Position numbers and translations under genes: made by a program. Below, piece by piece: positions 1 through 6,275 of a DNA stretch of 6,957 nucleotides (position 1 is its first letter; each line of letters opens with the position of its first letter). The notes below the pieces were generated by a model. The model was not told the DNA's origin and did not search any database. It saw only the letters and a list, made by a program, of their open reading frames with translations. This DNA is from CAYJIL01 sp964370235 (GTDB taxonomy: Bacteria > Bacteroidota > Bacteroidia > Bacteroidales > Rikenellaceae). Where the stretch lies: positions 1 to 6,957 of the forward strand of contig CAYJIL010000109.1 of the NCBI GenBank assembly GCA_964370235.1. Reading direction: 5' to 3'.

Positions 1-54
1 ATTGGTGGCTTTATTAAAGTAGCCAATGCTATGATAGCACAAGGTGTGGTTTAA
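1..54 (+). CDS. gdhA: Glutamate dehydrogenase, C-terminal end only (partial)
   Basis: Frame 1 is open from the window edge to a TAA at 52-54 and encodes 17 residues, IGGFIKVANAMIAQGVV. This matches the conserved tail of hexameric bacterial glutamate dehydrogenases, whose C-termini read roughly GANIAGFxKVAdAMxAQGV(I/V). The enzyme reversibly converts 2-oxoglutarate plus ammonium to glutamate in the cytoplasm, usually with NADPH in this subfamily. Only the extreme C-terminus is visible, so catalytic residues and cofactor preference cannot be judged. The strong terminator just downstream indicates that its transcript ends before gpsA. The call rests on recognising a short conserved tail; an unrelated protein with a similar end is possible but less likely. 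Confidence 0.75.
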   Translation: MGGFIKVANAMIAQGVV

Positions 55-75
55 TGCCTCACTATTGCACAGAGC

Positions 76-113
76 AGAGGGTGTTTCGAATTAAATCGAT
101 ACACCCTCTTTTT
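76..113 (+). terminator. Rho-independent terminator after gdhA
   Basis: AGAGGGTGT (76-84) and ACACCCTCT (101-109) form a perfect 9-bp stem. TCGA (86-89) and TCGA (96-99) can pair inside the 16-nt loop, and a T-run at 109-113 follows the stem. It sits 21 bp after the gdhA stop and faces the same way. The reverse strand has no T-run after the stem, so it looks unidirectional. Confidence 0.88.
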
Positions 114-149
114 GCTATTGATGTACTATGCATTAATACGATATTCATT

Positions 150-198
150 TTACCCCTAACACTAATAATAGTTGAAATTGCGGTACTGTTAGTGGTAA
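150..198. repeat. Imperfect inverted repeat upstream of gpsA promoter
   Basis: TTACCCCTAACA (150-161) is the reverse complement of TGTTAGTGGTAA (187-198) at 11 of 12 positions; the mismatch is C155 against T193. The spacer is 25 nt. The right arm covers the place where a -33 element would be expected for the -7 box at 215-222. It could be a regulator site or a chance pairing in AT-rich DNA; no regulator can be named. Confidence 0.4.
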
Positions 199-214
199 TT
201 TATACAAAAAGTAC

Positions 215-222
215 TATCTTTG
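215..222 (+). promoter_or_regulatory. Predicted Bacteroides-type promoter (-7 element) for gpsA
   Basis: TATCTTTG matches the Bacteroidota sigma-ABfr -7 consensus TAnnTTTG exactly. It lies 76 bp before the gpsA start, so transcription would begin near 228-231 and leave a leader of about 70 nt. The upstream -33 element (consensus TTTG or TTG about 20 bp away) is weak: only TTAG at 189-192 is near the right spacing. It is the only convincing promoter seen ahead of the five-gene run, and it follows the gdhA terminator directly. Confidence 0.6.
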
Positions 223-298
223 AGTCTTAATGTTGGGATTGATCTTGGCCTACTATTTGGTGTAATTTTGCGCCCAACTTATAACATATTGATTCAAA

Positions 299-1306
299 AT
301 GGAGTATAGAATAAAAGATGGTGCCCGTGTGGCAGTCATTGGGTATGGTAGCTGGGCAACAGCCATTATGAAGATGCTTTCGCACAACGAAAAGCGTATA
401 TATTGGCACATTACCAACCCCGAAGTCAAAGAGCACCTTTTGACAAAGAAAACAAACCCCAAATATCTTTCGGATGTTCACTTCAACATCTCGCACCTTA
501 GCATATCACCAAACATTAACCACGTTGTATCTAAGGCAGATATTATAATTTTGGCTACGCCATCGGCATTCCTAGAGAAGGTGCTTGCCCCTCTAAAAAG
601 CTCGCTTAAAGATAAGTTTGTGGTAACAGCCATCAAGGGCATTATCCCGGGCGATTACCTCACAATTGCTGAGTATATAAACCAAAAGTATGACCTACCG
701 TTTGACCAAATAGGTGTATTTACTGGCCCATGCCATGCCGAGGAGGTGGCACTTGAGCGTCTTTCATACCTAAACGTGGTGTGTAAAGACAACGAAAATG
801 GCGAAATTGTAGCATCAAAGCTGGCGACACCATATGTCAACATAAACATAATGAACGACATATATGGCACCGAGTATAGTGCTGTTATGAAAAACATTTA
901 TGCCATATGTGCAGGTATATGCTATTCGCTGGGCTATGGCGATAACTTTTTGTCGGTTCTCATTGCAAATGCAGCCAACGAGATAGACGAGTTTTTGAAC
1001 AAGAGCTATCCTAGCGAGCGCACAACCAATAGCTCGGCATACATTGGCGATTTGTTGGTGACTTGTTATTCGCAATTTAGCCGCAACCGCACCTTTGGTC
1101 TCATGATTGGCAAGGGGTATTCGGTTAAGTCGGCACAAATGGAGATGAACATGGTTGCAGAGGGCTACTACGCAGCTGCCTGCATACACCAAATTGCCCA
1201 AGACAAGTCAATCTCGATTCCCATTGCCGAGGCTGTGTATCAAATACTTTACAAAGGAGCAAATGCTCGAATCATAATTCGTAATTTAACAAAACAATTA
1301 AAATAA
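299..1306 (+). CDS. gpsA: NAD(P)-dependent glycerol-3-phosphate dehydrogenase
   Basis: Encodes a 335-residue cytosolic enzyme that interconverts dihydroxyacetone phosphate and sn-glycerol 3-phosphate, supplying the backbone for phospholipid synthesis. The N-terminal Rossmann motif is G15-x-G17-S-W-A-T-A22, typical of GpsA. TAIKG (110-114) carries a conserved lysine, and GPCHAEEVA (143-151) corresponds to the family GPxxAxEVA motif. K198 in the AVMKN segment is the expected catalytic lysine. GDLLVTC (250-256) and SRNR (261-264) form the substrate and cofactor end, and the length is normal for the family. ATG 299 is the first start possible after an in-frame TGA at 290-292. The pgi gene follows after 13 bp. 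A gpsA-pgi pair is common in Bacteroidales, where I recall lysS lying upstream; here gdhA is there instead. Confidence 0.96.
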   Translation: MEYRIKDGARVAVIGYGSWATAIMKMLSHNEKRIYWHITNPEVKEHLLTKKTNPKYLSDVHFNISHLSISPNINHVVSKADIIILATPSAFLEKVLAPLKSSLKDKFVVTAIKGIIPGDYLTIAEYINQKYDLPFDQIGVFTGPCHAEEVALERLSYLNVVCKDNENGEIVASKLATPYVNINIMNDIYGTEYSAVMKNIYAICAGICYSLGYGDNFLSVLIANAANEIDEFLNKSYPSERTTNSSAYIGDLLVTCYSQFSRNRTFGLMIGKGYSVKSAQMEMNMVAEGYYAAACIHQIAQDKSISIPIAEAVYQILYKGANARIIIRNLTKQLK

Positions 1307-1319
1307 TATATCATAAACT

Positions 1320-2666
1320 ATGAAATCTATCAAACTTTCAACAGACAAACTAGCACCAGTAGTATCACAAGATCAATTGCGTGCACTTGCTCCACTTATG
1401 CAGGAGTGTAACGCTCTTTTGCACAATGGCAATGGCGAGGGTGCAGACTTTTTGGGTTGGGTTAACCTACCATCGTCTATCACACAGGAGTCGCTAGAAG
1501 ACATTAAGGCAACTGCCCTAAAGCTACGCCAAATATCGGAGATTATCATCGTAGTTGGTATTGGTGGTTCATACCTAGGTGCAAAGGCTGTAATGGATGC
1601 TATGGCAGGCCACTTCGACCACATTACACCAGGCAACAAAAAGCCTATCGTGGTTTTTGCTGGACAAAACATAAGCGAAGATTATCTATCGGACCTTATC
1701 GCTATAACAAAGGGTCGTGACTTCTCAACTATCGTAATATCTAAGTCGGGTACTACTACTGAGCCTGCAATTGCTTTTAGAATTATTAAAGAAGAGATAG
1801 AGAGAAGATATGGCAAAAAAGAGGCAGCACAAAGAATCGTAGCAGTTACAGACGCTAGTCGTGGTGCACTTCGCACACTTGCCAATAGCGAAGGCTACAA
1901 GAGTTTTGTAATTCCAGATAATATTGGTGGTCGCTTCTCGGTTCTAACTCCTGTGGGTTTGCTACCATTGGCGGCAGCTGGCGTAGATATTGATAAGCTA
2001 GTTGAGGGAGCACGTGACATGGAGTCTGAGTGTGCATCAAACGACTTTGAAGAGAACATTGCAATGCAGTATGCAGCAGCACGTTATGCACTTTATAGCA
2101 AGGGTAAAAAGATAGAGATTCTTGCATCATATGAGCCTAAGCTACTTTATATTTCGGAGTGGTGGAAGCAGCTATATGGCGAGAGCGAGGGTAAAGACGG
2201 CAAGGGTATCTTCCCTGCAAGTGTTACTCTCTCTGCCGATCTACACTCTATGGGGCAATATATTCAGCAGGGTGAGCGCACACTGTTTGAGACTGTAATT
2301 TCTATTGCAAAACCAGATGCTCACATCGAGATTAAGGCAGACGAGGCAGATCTTGACGGCCTAAATTTCCTAACGGGCAAGCGTGTACACCAAATCAACC
2401 ACATGGCACAAATGGGTACTATGCTAGCACACGTAGATGGTGGTGTACCAAACATACTAGTTGAGATGGAATCAATTACCGAGTATAACATTGGTTCGCT
2501 ACTATATTTCTTTGAGAAGGCTTGTGGTATGAGTGGTTATGCTTTGGGTGTAAATCCGTTTGACCAACCGGGTGTCGAGGACTACAAAAAGAACATGTTT
2601 GCTCTTATGGGTAAGCCTGGTTTTGAGGCTATGACAGCACAGCTACAAGAGCGTCTTAACAAATAA
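1320..2666 (+). CDS. pgi: Glucose-6-phosphate isomerase
   Basis: Encodes a 448-residue cytosolic enzyme that interconverts glucose 6-phosphate and fructose 6-phosphate in glycolysis and gluconeogenesis. The length fits the shorter bacterial form (about 450 residues) rather than the 550-residue E. coli and animal form. The first SIS domain shows GIGGSYLGAK (80-89) and the phosphate-binding SKSGTTTEP (141-149). The family signature GGRFSVLTPVGLLP spans 203-216. QLYGESEGK (284-292) contains the likely catalytic glutamate E288. H309 in ADLHSMGQ and a lysine in DYKKN (421-425) match the other active-site positions. The start ATG lies 13 bp after gpsA with no Shine-Dalgarno sequence evident, as is usual in Bacteroidota. 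Cotranscription with gpsA is likely. All key residues are intact. Confidence 0.98.
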   Translation: MKSIKLSTDKLAPVVSQDQLRALAPLMQECNALLHNGNGEGADFLGWVNLPSSITQESLEDIKATALKLRQISEIIIVVGIGGSYLGAKAVMDAMAGHFDHITPGNKKPIVVFAGQNISEDYLSDLIAITKGRDFSTIVISKSGTTTEPAIAFRIIKEEIERRYGKKEAAQRIVAVTDASRGALRTLANSEGYKSFVIPDNIGGRFSVLTPVGLLPLAAAGVDIDKLVEGARDMESECASNDFEENIAMQYAAARYALYSKGKKIEILASYEPKLLYISEWWKQLYGESEGKDGKGIFPASVTLSADLHSMGQYIQQGERTLFETVISIAKPDAHIEIKADEADLDGLNFLTGKRVHQINHMAQMGTMLAHVDGGVPNILVEMESITEYNIGSLLYFFEKACGMSGYALGVNPFDQPGVEDYKKNMFALMGKPGFEAMTAQLQERLNK

Positions 2667-2702
2667 ACTACATTTCACTATCCAACACTTAAATACTATA
2701 CT

Positions 2703-4229
2703 ATGAAAAAAGAGCTTCTAACTCTTGCCTCGCTATCTAGCTTATCGCTAATGGCGGGGCAAGAACAAAAGCCCAATATCATTCTATTTTTGGTAGACGA
2801 TATGGGCTGGCAAGATACTAGCGTACCATTTTATAGCGACACAACAATGTGGAATCGCAACTTTCACACTCCAGCAATGGAGCAGCTTGCGAGCCAAGGA
2901 ATGAAGTTTACTAACGCCTATGCATCATCAATAAGCTCGCCGACAAGGGTGAGCCTATTTACTGGTGTAAATGCTATGAGCCATGGTGTTACAAACTGGA
3001 CACTTCGCCACAATCAGTCAACTGATGGCAATAACAAGACACTTAGCTTTACGGGCTGGAACGTGAATGGCCTATCGCCACAAGCGGGCATAGATAGCAC
3101 CTATCATGCCACACCTCTTGCCCAAATCCTAAAGGACAATGGCTATGCAACGTTTATTGTGGGTAAGGGTCACTTTGGGGCAATATCTACTCCGGGCGAA
3201 GAGCCTTTGAACCTTGGTTTCGACCGCAACGTGGCTTCACATGCAGCTGGTGGCTTGGGTAGTTATTTGGGTACCAAAAACTTTGGAGGTATTGGTAGCG
3301 ACCCAGTATGGGCAGTACCAGGGCTAGAGAAGTATCATGGGCAAGATATATTTATATCGGAGGCGCTCACTCTTGAGGCTAAAGAGCTTATGGACGAGGC
3401 AATCGAGGAGCATAAACCATTCTTTTTGTATATGTCGCACTATGCGGTGCACATTCCCTTTGATGCCGACAAGCGCTTCTACCAAAAATACAAGGACAGA
3501 GGGCTAGAGGAGACCGAGGCTCGCTATGCGTCAATTGTTGAGGGTATGGACAAAAGCTTGGGCGATTTGATGGAGTATGTCAAAGAGCGAGGAATTGCCG
3601 ATAATACCATCATCATATTTATGTCGGACAATGGTGGATTTAGTGCAAACCCAAGAACACCAACCTTTAATGGTGCTCGCAAGAATTATCCTCTGCGTTC
3701 GGGCAAGGGTTCTTTGTACGAGGGTGGTATTCGTGAGCCAATGATAGTATATATGCCAGGGGTAACCAAGGCAGCTAGTGTTAGTGATTCTCGTGTTATA
3801 ATCGAAGATTTCTTCCCTACTATTTTGGATATGGCAGAGGTTAAAAAACCTCAAACCATCCAAAAAGTCGAGGGTAAGAGCTTTATGGCAGCACTAGAGG
3901 GCAAGAAGATTAACAAAGGTAGAGCATTCTATTGGCACTTCCCAAATGACTGGGGCACACGTGACGATGAGACTGGTCGCCCAAGTAGCGCCATAATGCT
4001 AGATGGCATGAAGCTAATACACTACTGGGAGGATGGCACAAACGAGCTATTCAACATTAACGACGACATAGGCGAAAACAACAACCTAATTAACTCCTCG
4101 CCACAGTATGACAAGATAGCCCAAAAGCTAGCTCGCATACTGAGCGATGAACTACGCAAAAATGGTGCTTCGGTACCAAAATTCAAGGATAGCGGCAAGC
4201 AATGCCCATATCCAGATCAAACACTGTAA
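2703..4229 (+). CDS. Secreted Ser-type sulfatase (S1 / formylglycine family)
   Basis: Encodes a 508-residue sulfate-ester hydrolase of the alkaline-phosphatase superfamily. A short basic start and a hydrophobic stretch (about 5-18) form a probable type I signal peptide ending near MAG, with no lipobox cysteine, so the enzyme should be periplasmic or outside the cell. Metal-site residues D32 and D33 lie in VDDMGW. The FGly motif is S78-S-P80-T-R82 followed by VSLFTG, so the modified residue is a serine rather than a cysteine. VGKGHFG supplies K155 and H157, SHYAVH supplies H246 and H250, MSDNGG supplies D309 and N310, and RSGKGSLYEGGIREP supplies K335. All expected active-site positions are present. 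The substrate cannot be read from sequence; sulfated glycans such as glycosaminoglycans or mucin are likely in this phylum. The next gene encodes the maturase. No SusC/SusD or glycoside hydrolase gene is visible nearby. Confidence 0.94.
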   Translation: MKKELLTLASLSSLSLMAGQEQKPNIILFLVDDMGWQDTSVPFYSDTTMWNRNFHTPAMEQLASQGMKFTNAYASSISSPTRVSLFTGVNAMSHGVTNWTLRHNQSTDGNNKTLSFTGWNVNGLSPQAGIDSTYHATPLAQILKDNGYATFIVGKGHFGAISTPGEEPLNLGFDRNVASHAAGGLGSYLGTKNFGGIGSDPVWAVPGLEKYHGQDIFISEALTLEAKELMDEAIEEHKPFFLYMSHYAVHIPFDADKRFYQKYKDRGLEETEARYASIVEGMDKSLGDLMEYVKERGIADNTIIIFMSDNGGFSANPRTPTFNGARKNYPLRSGKGSLYEGGIREPMIVYMPGVTKAASVSDSRVIIEDFFPTILDMAEVKKPQTIQKVEGKSFMAALEGKKINKGRAFYWHFPNDWGTRDDETGRPSSAIMLDGMKLIHYWEDGTNELFNINDDIGENNNLINSSPQYDKIAQKLARILSDELRKNGASVPKFKDSGKQCPYPDQTL

Positions 4230-4246
4230 CGATTTATTTTTTTAAC

Positions 4247-5464
4247 ATGATACCTTCACCATTCTCTGGTCCATTATATGTGATGGCTAAACCAGCAGGT
4301 GCACTATGTAACCTTGCTTGTGACTATTGCTACTATCTCGAAAAGAGCGACTTATATAGCGACTGCAACCGTGATCGCCATATTATGAGCGATGAACTTC
4401 TCGAACGATACATTAAGCAATATATACAGTCACAGACATCGCGTGATGTAATGTTCACTTGGCACGGGGGCGAGGCGCTTTTGCGCCCAATCTCGTTTTA
4501 CAAAAAAGCCATCGAACTACAAAAAATATATGGCGTAGGTTACAATATCGACAACTCGATACAAACCAACGGCATACTCATAAACGATGAATGGTGCAAG
4601 TTCTTTAGAGCAAATAATTTCTTGGTTGGCGTATCGCTTGATGGACCTGCACACATGCACAATCGCTACCGCAAAACCAAAGGGGGCTTTAACAGCTTTA
4701 ACAAGGTGATGCGTGGCGTTGAGCTAATGAAAAAACATGGCGTACAGTGGAATGCCATGGCTGCCATTAACGACTACAATAGCCAATATCCAGTAGAGTT
4801 TTATCGTTTCTTTAAGGAGATTGGCAGCCAATTTATTCAATTTACGCCTGTTGTCGAGCGCATTACATCGGGTAAGCTAGCATCACTTGCCAGCAATGGC
4901 GAAATAGAGCTAGCTCCATTCTCGGTAACTCCCAAGCAGTGGGGTAAATTTATGTGTGCCATATTTGATGAGTGGCTAAAGGGCGATGTGGGCAAGTACT
5001 ACATTCAACTATTTGACTCGACACTTGCCAATTGGGTAGGGCAGCCTCCGGGTGTGTGCTCGCTAGCAAAAAGATGTGGGCATGCTACGGTAATGGAGTT
5101 TAATGGCGATGTTTACTCGTGTGACCACTTTGTTTTTGATGAGTATAAGCTAGGTAACATCTTCTCTCGTTCGCTGCTAGATATGGCGTATTCGACTCAG
5201 CAAGCCGAGTTTGGCGATGCCAAGGAGCTGTCGCTACCAAAGCAGTGCCAAGAGTGTAACTACAAGTTTGCTTGTAATGGTGAGTGCCCCAAAAATCGCT
5301 TTGCTTTTACCAAAGATGGCGAAGGTGGCCTAAACTACTTGTGCGAGGGCTATTACCAGTTCTTTAACCATGCAGCACCATACATGGACTTTATGAAGCG
5401 TGAGCTCCTAATGCAGCGACCGCCAGCTAATGTAATGAAGTTTAAACCAAATACAAATTTATAA
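4247..5464 (+). CDS. chuR: Anaerobic sulfatase-maturating enzyme (radical SAM/SPASM)
   Basis: This oxygen-sensitive cytosolic enzyme oxidises the sulfatase active-site Ser or Cys to formylglycine using S-adenosylmethionine and iron-sulfur clusters. From ATG 4247 it is 405 residues. The radical SAM cluster motif is C21-x3-C25-x2-C28 (CNLACDYC), with TWHGGE at 71-76. The SPASM region has C271, C277, C292, C334, C337, C343, C347 and C366. Their spacing matches the eight ligands of the two auxiliary clusters in characterised anSMEs. D293, right after C292, aligns with the proposed catalytic base. The sequence reads very close to the B. thetaiotaomicron enzyme anSMEbt (ChuR), which is the basis for the symbol. 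An in-frame ATG at 4202 would add 15 poorly conserved residues and overlap the sulfatase gene by 28 bp; I prefer 4247, which lies 17 bp after the sulfatase stop. Confidence 0.95.
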   Translation: MIPSPFSGPLYVMAKPAGALCNLACDYCYYLEKSDLYSDCNRDRHIMSDELLERYIKQYIQSQTSRDVMFTWHGGEALLRPISFYKKAIELQKIYGVGYNIDNSIQTNGILINDEWCKFFRANNFLVGVSLDGPAHMHNRYRKTKGGFNSFNKVMRGVELMKKHGVQWNAMAAINDYNSQYPVEFYRFFKEIGSQFIQFTPVVERITSGKLASLASNGEIELAPFSVTPKQWGKFMCAIFDEWLKGDVGKYYIQLFDSTLANWVGQPPGVCSLAKRCGHATVMEFNGDVYSCDHFVFDEYKLGNIFSRSLLDMAYSTQQAEFGDAKELSLPKQCQECNYKFACNGECPKNRFAFTKDGEGGLNYLCEGYYQFFNHAAPYMDFMKRELLMQRPPANVMKFKPNTNL

Positions 5465-5474
5465 ATTGCAGATT

Positions 5475-6275
5475 ATGGGCTTGGGGATGAAGGTAGACAA
5501 TCGAGAGCTTGGAGTTTGTTTTAGTGGAGGGGCTGCTTTGGGCTTTGCACACTTGGGGGTGATACGTGCCTTCGAGGAGCTAGGCATAAGCCCCAGAATG
5601 ATTTCGGGAGCTAGTATGGGAGCTATTATTGGCTCCCTATACTCCTTTGGGCATAGCTATGAAGATATGCTTTGTATAATCGAGGATTATAAGTTCTACA
5701 AGCTATTCAATGTCGTTAGCCCCAACCTAAAGCTACTTCAGGGGTTTTCGTCGCACGAGAACATTGAAGAGATGCTCATAAACACCATCCCACACAATAG
5801 CTTTGAGAAACTAAGGCGAAAATTCTTTTTGAGCGTTACCGATATAATGAAGCCCTCTTGGGAGATTATAGATAGTGGCGAGCTCATTAAATATATTCTA
5901 GCCTCAATGTCTATACCTTTGCTATTTGAGCCCAAATTAGTAGATGGCAGGTATTTGGTCGATGGGGGAGTAATGAATAACCTACCGGTCGAGCCACTCA
6001 AAGAGAACAACTGCTTTATTATTGGTATCGACGTTCAAAGCACCTTTGCATCTAGCGAAAAGCTAACATCTGCGCTTATGGCTAAACGCTACTATGGTGC
6101 TATGATGGTAGAGATTCAGCGGCCACGAGTTGCAAAGTGCGATATATATATCGATTTTCCCGAGCTAGAATCCTACGACTTATATGATTTTTCGCTTTTT
6201 GAGCAGATAATCGAGATAGGGTACAGGCGAGCAATCGAAGTGCTGACAGCATCGCCACACTTCAAGCAAGGCTAG
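5475..6275 (+). CDS. Patatin-like phospholipase family protein
   Basis: Predicted 266-residue serine hydrolase of the patatin fold, related to the small bacterial RssA/YlbK-type proteins. These use a Ser-Asp dyad and are presumed acyl-ester hydrolases; the substrate is unknown here. The nucleophile motif is G45-A-S47-M-G49. The Asp motif is D163-G-G (VDGGVMNNLP), and SMSIPLLFEP (145-154) matches the conserved ASxSIPxxFxP block. The oxyanion loop reads SGGAALG (17-23) instead of the usual GGGx(R/K)G, lacking the third glycine and the basic residue. No signal peptide or membrane segment is seen, so it is probably cytosolic. The start is uncertain: TTG 5466, ATG 5475 and ATG 5487 are in frame, and the last begins MKVDNRELG, also a natural start. 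It follows the maturase gene by about 10 bp. Its stop overlaps that of the convergent permease gene. Confidence 0.88.
   Translation: MGLGMKVDNRELGVCFSGGAALGFAHLGVIRAFEELGISPRMISGASMGAIIGSLYSFGHSYEDMLCIIEDYKFYKLFNVVSPNLKLLQGFSSHENIEEMLINTIPHNSFEKLRRKFFLSVTDIMKPSWEIIDSGELIKYILASMSIPLLFEPKLVDGRYLVDGGVMNNLPVEPLKENNCFIIGIDVQSTFASSEKLTSALMAKRYYGAMMVEIQRPRVAKCDIYIDFPELESYDLYDFSLFEQIIEIGYRRAIEVLTASPHFKQG

Noticed and set aside
232..278. GTTGGG/CCCAAC pairing in the gpsA leader, as a possible riboswitch or attenuator
   Set aside because: Only 6 bp with a 35-nt loop and no T-run or recognisable aptamer; it is compatible with chance.
815..1201. 128-codon open frame on the - strand inside gpsA
   Set aside because: It is a shadow of the conserved gpsA frame, with no family resemblance.
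4237..4243. Run of seven T between the sulfatase and maturase genes, as a possible terminator
   Set aside because: The preceding bases offer only a 5-bp GGATA/TATCC pairing with a long loop, not adjacent to the T-run. It is more likely an AT-rich leader of the maturase start.
4202..4246. Upstream ATG for the maturase at 4202, overlapping the sulfatase gene by 28 bp
   Set aside because: The 15 extra residues are not like the usual anSME N-terminus, while ATG 4247 gives MIPSPFSGPLYVMAKPAG, which fits the family at once. The upstream start stays possible but less likely.
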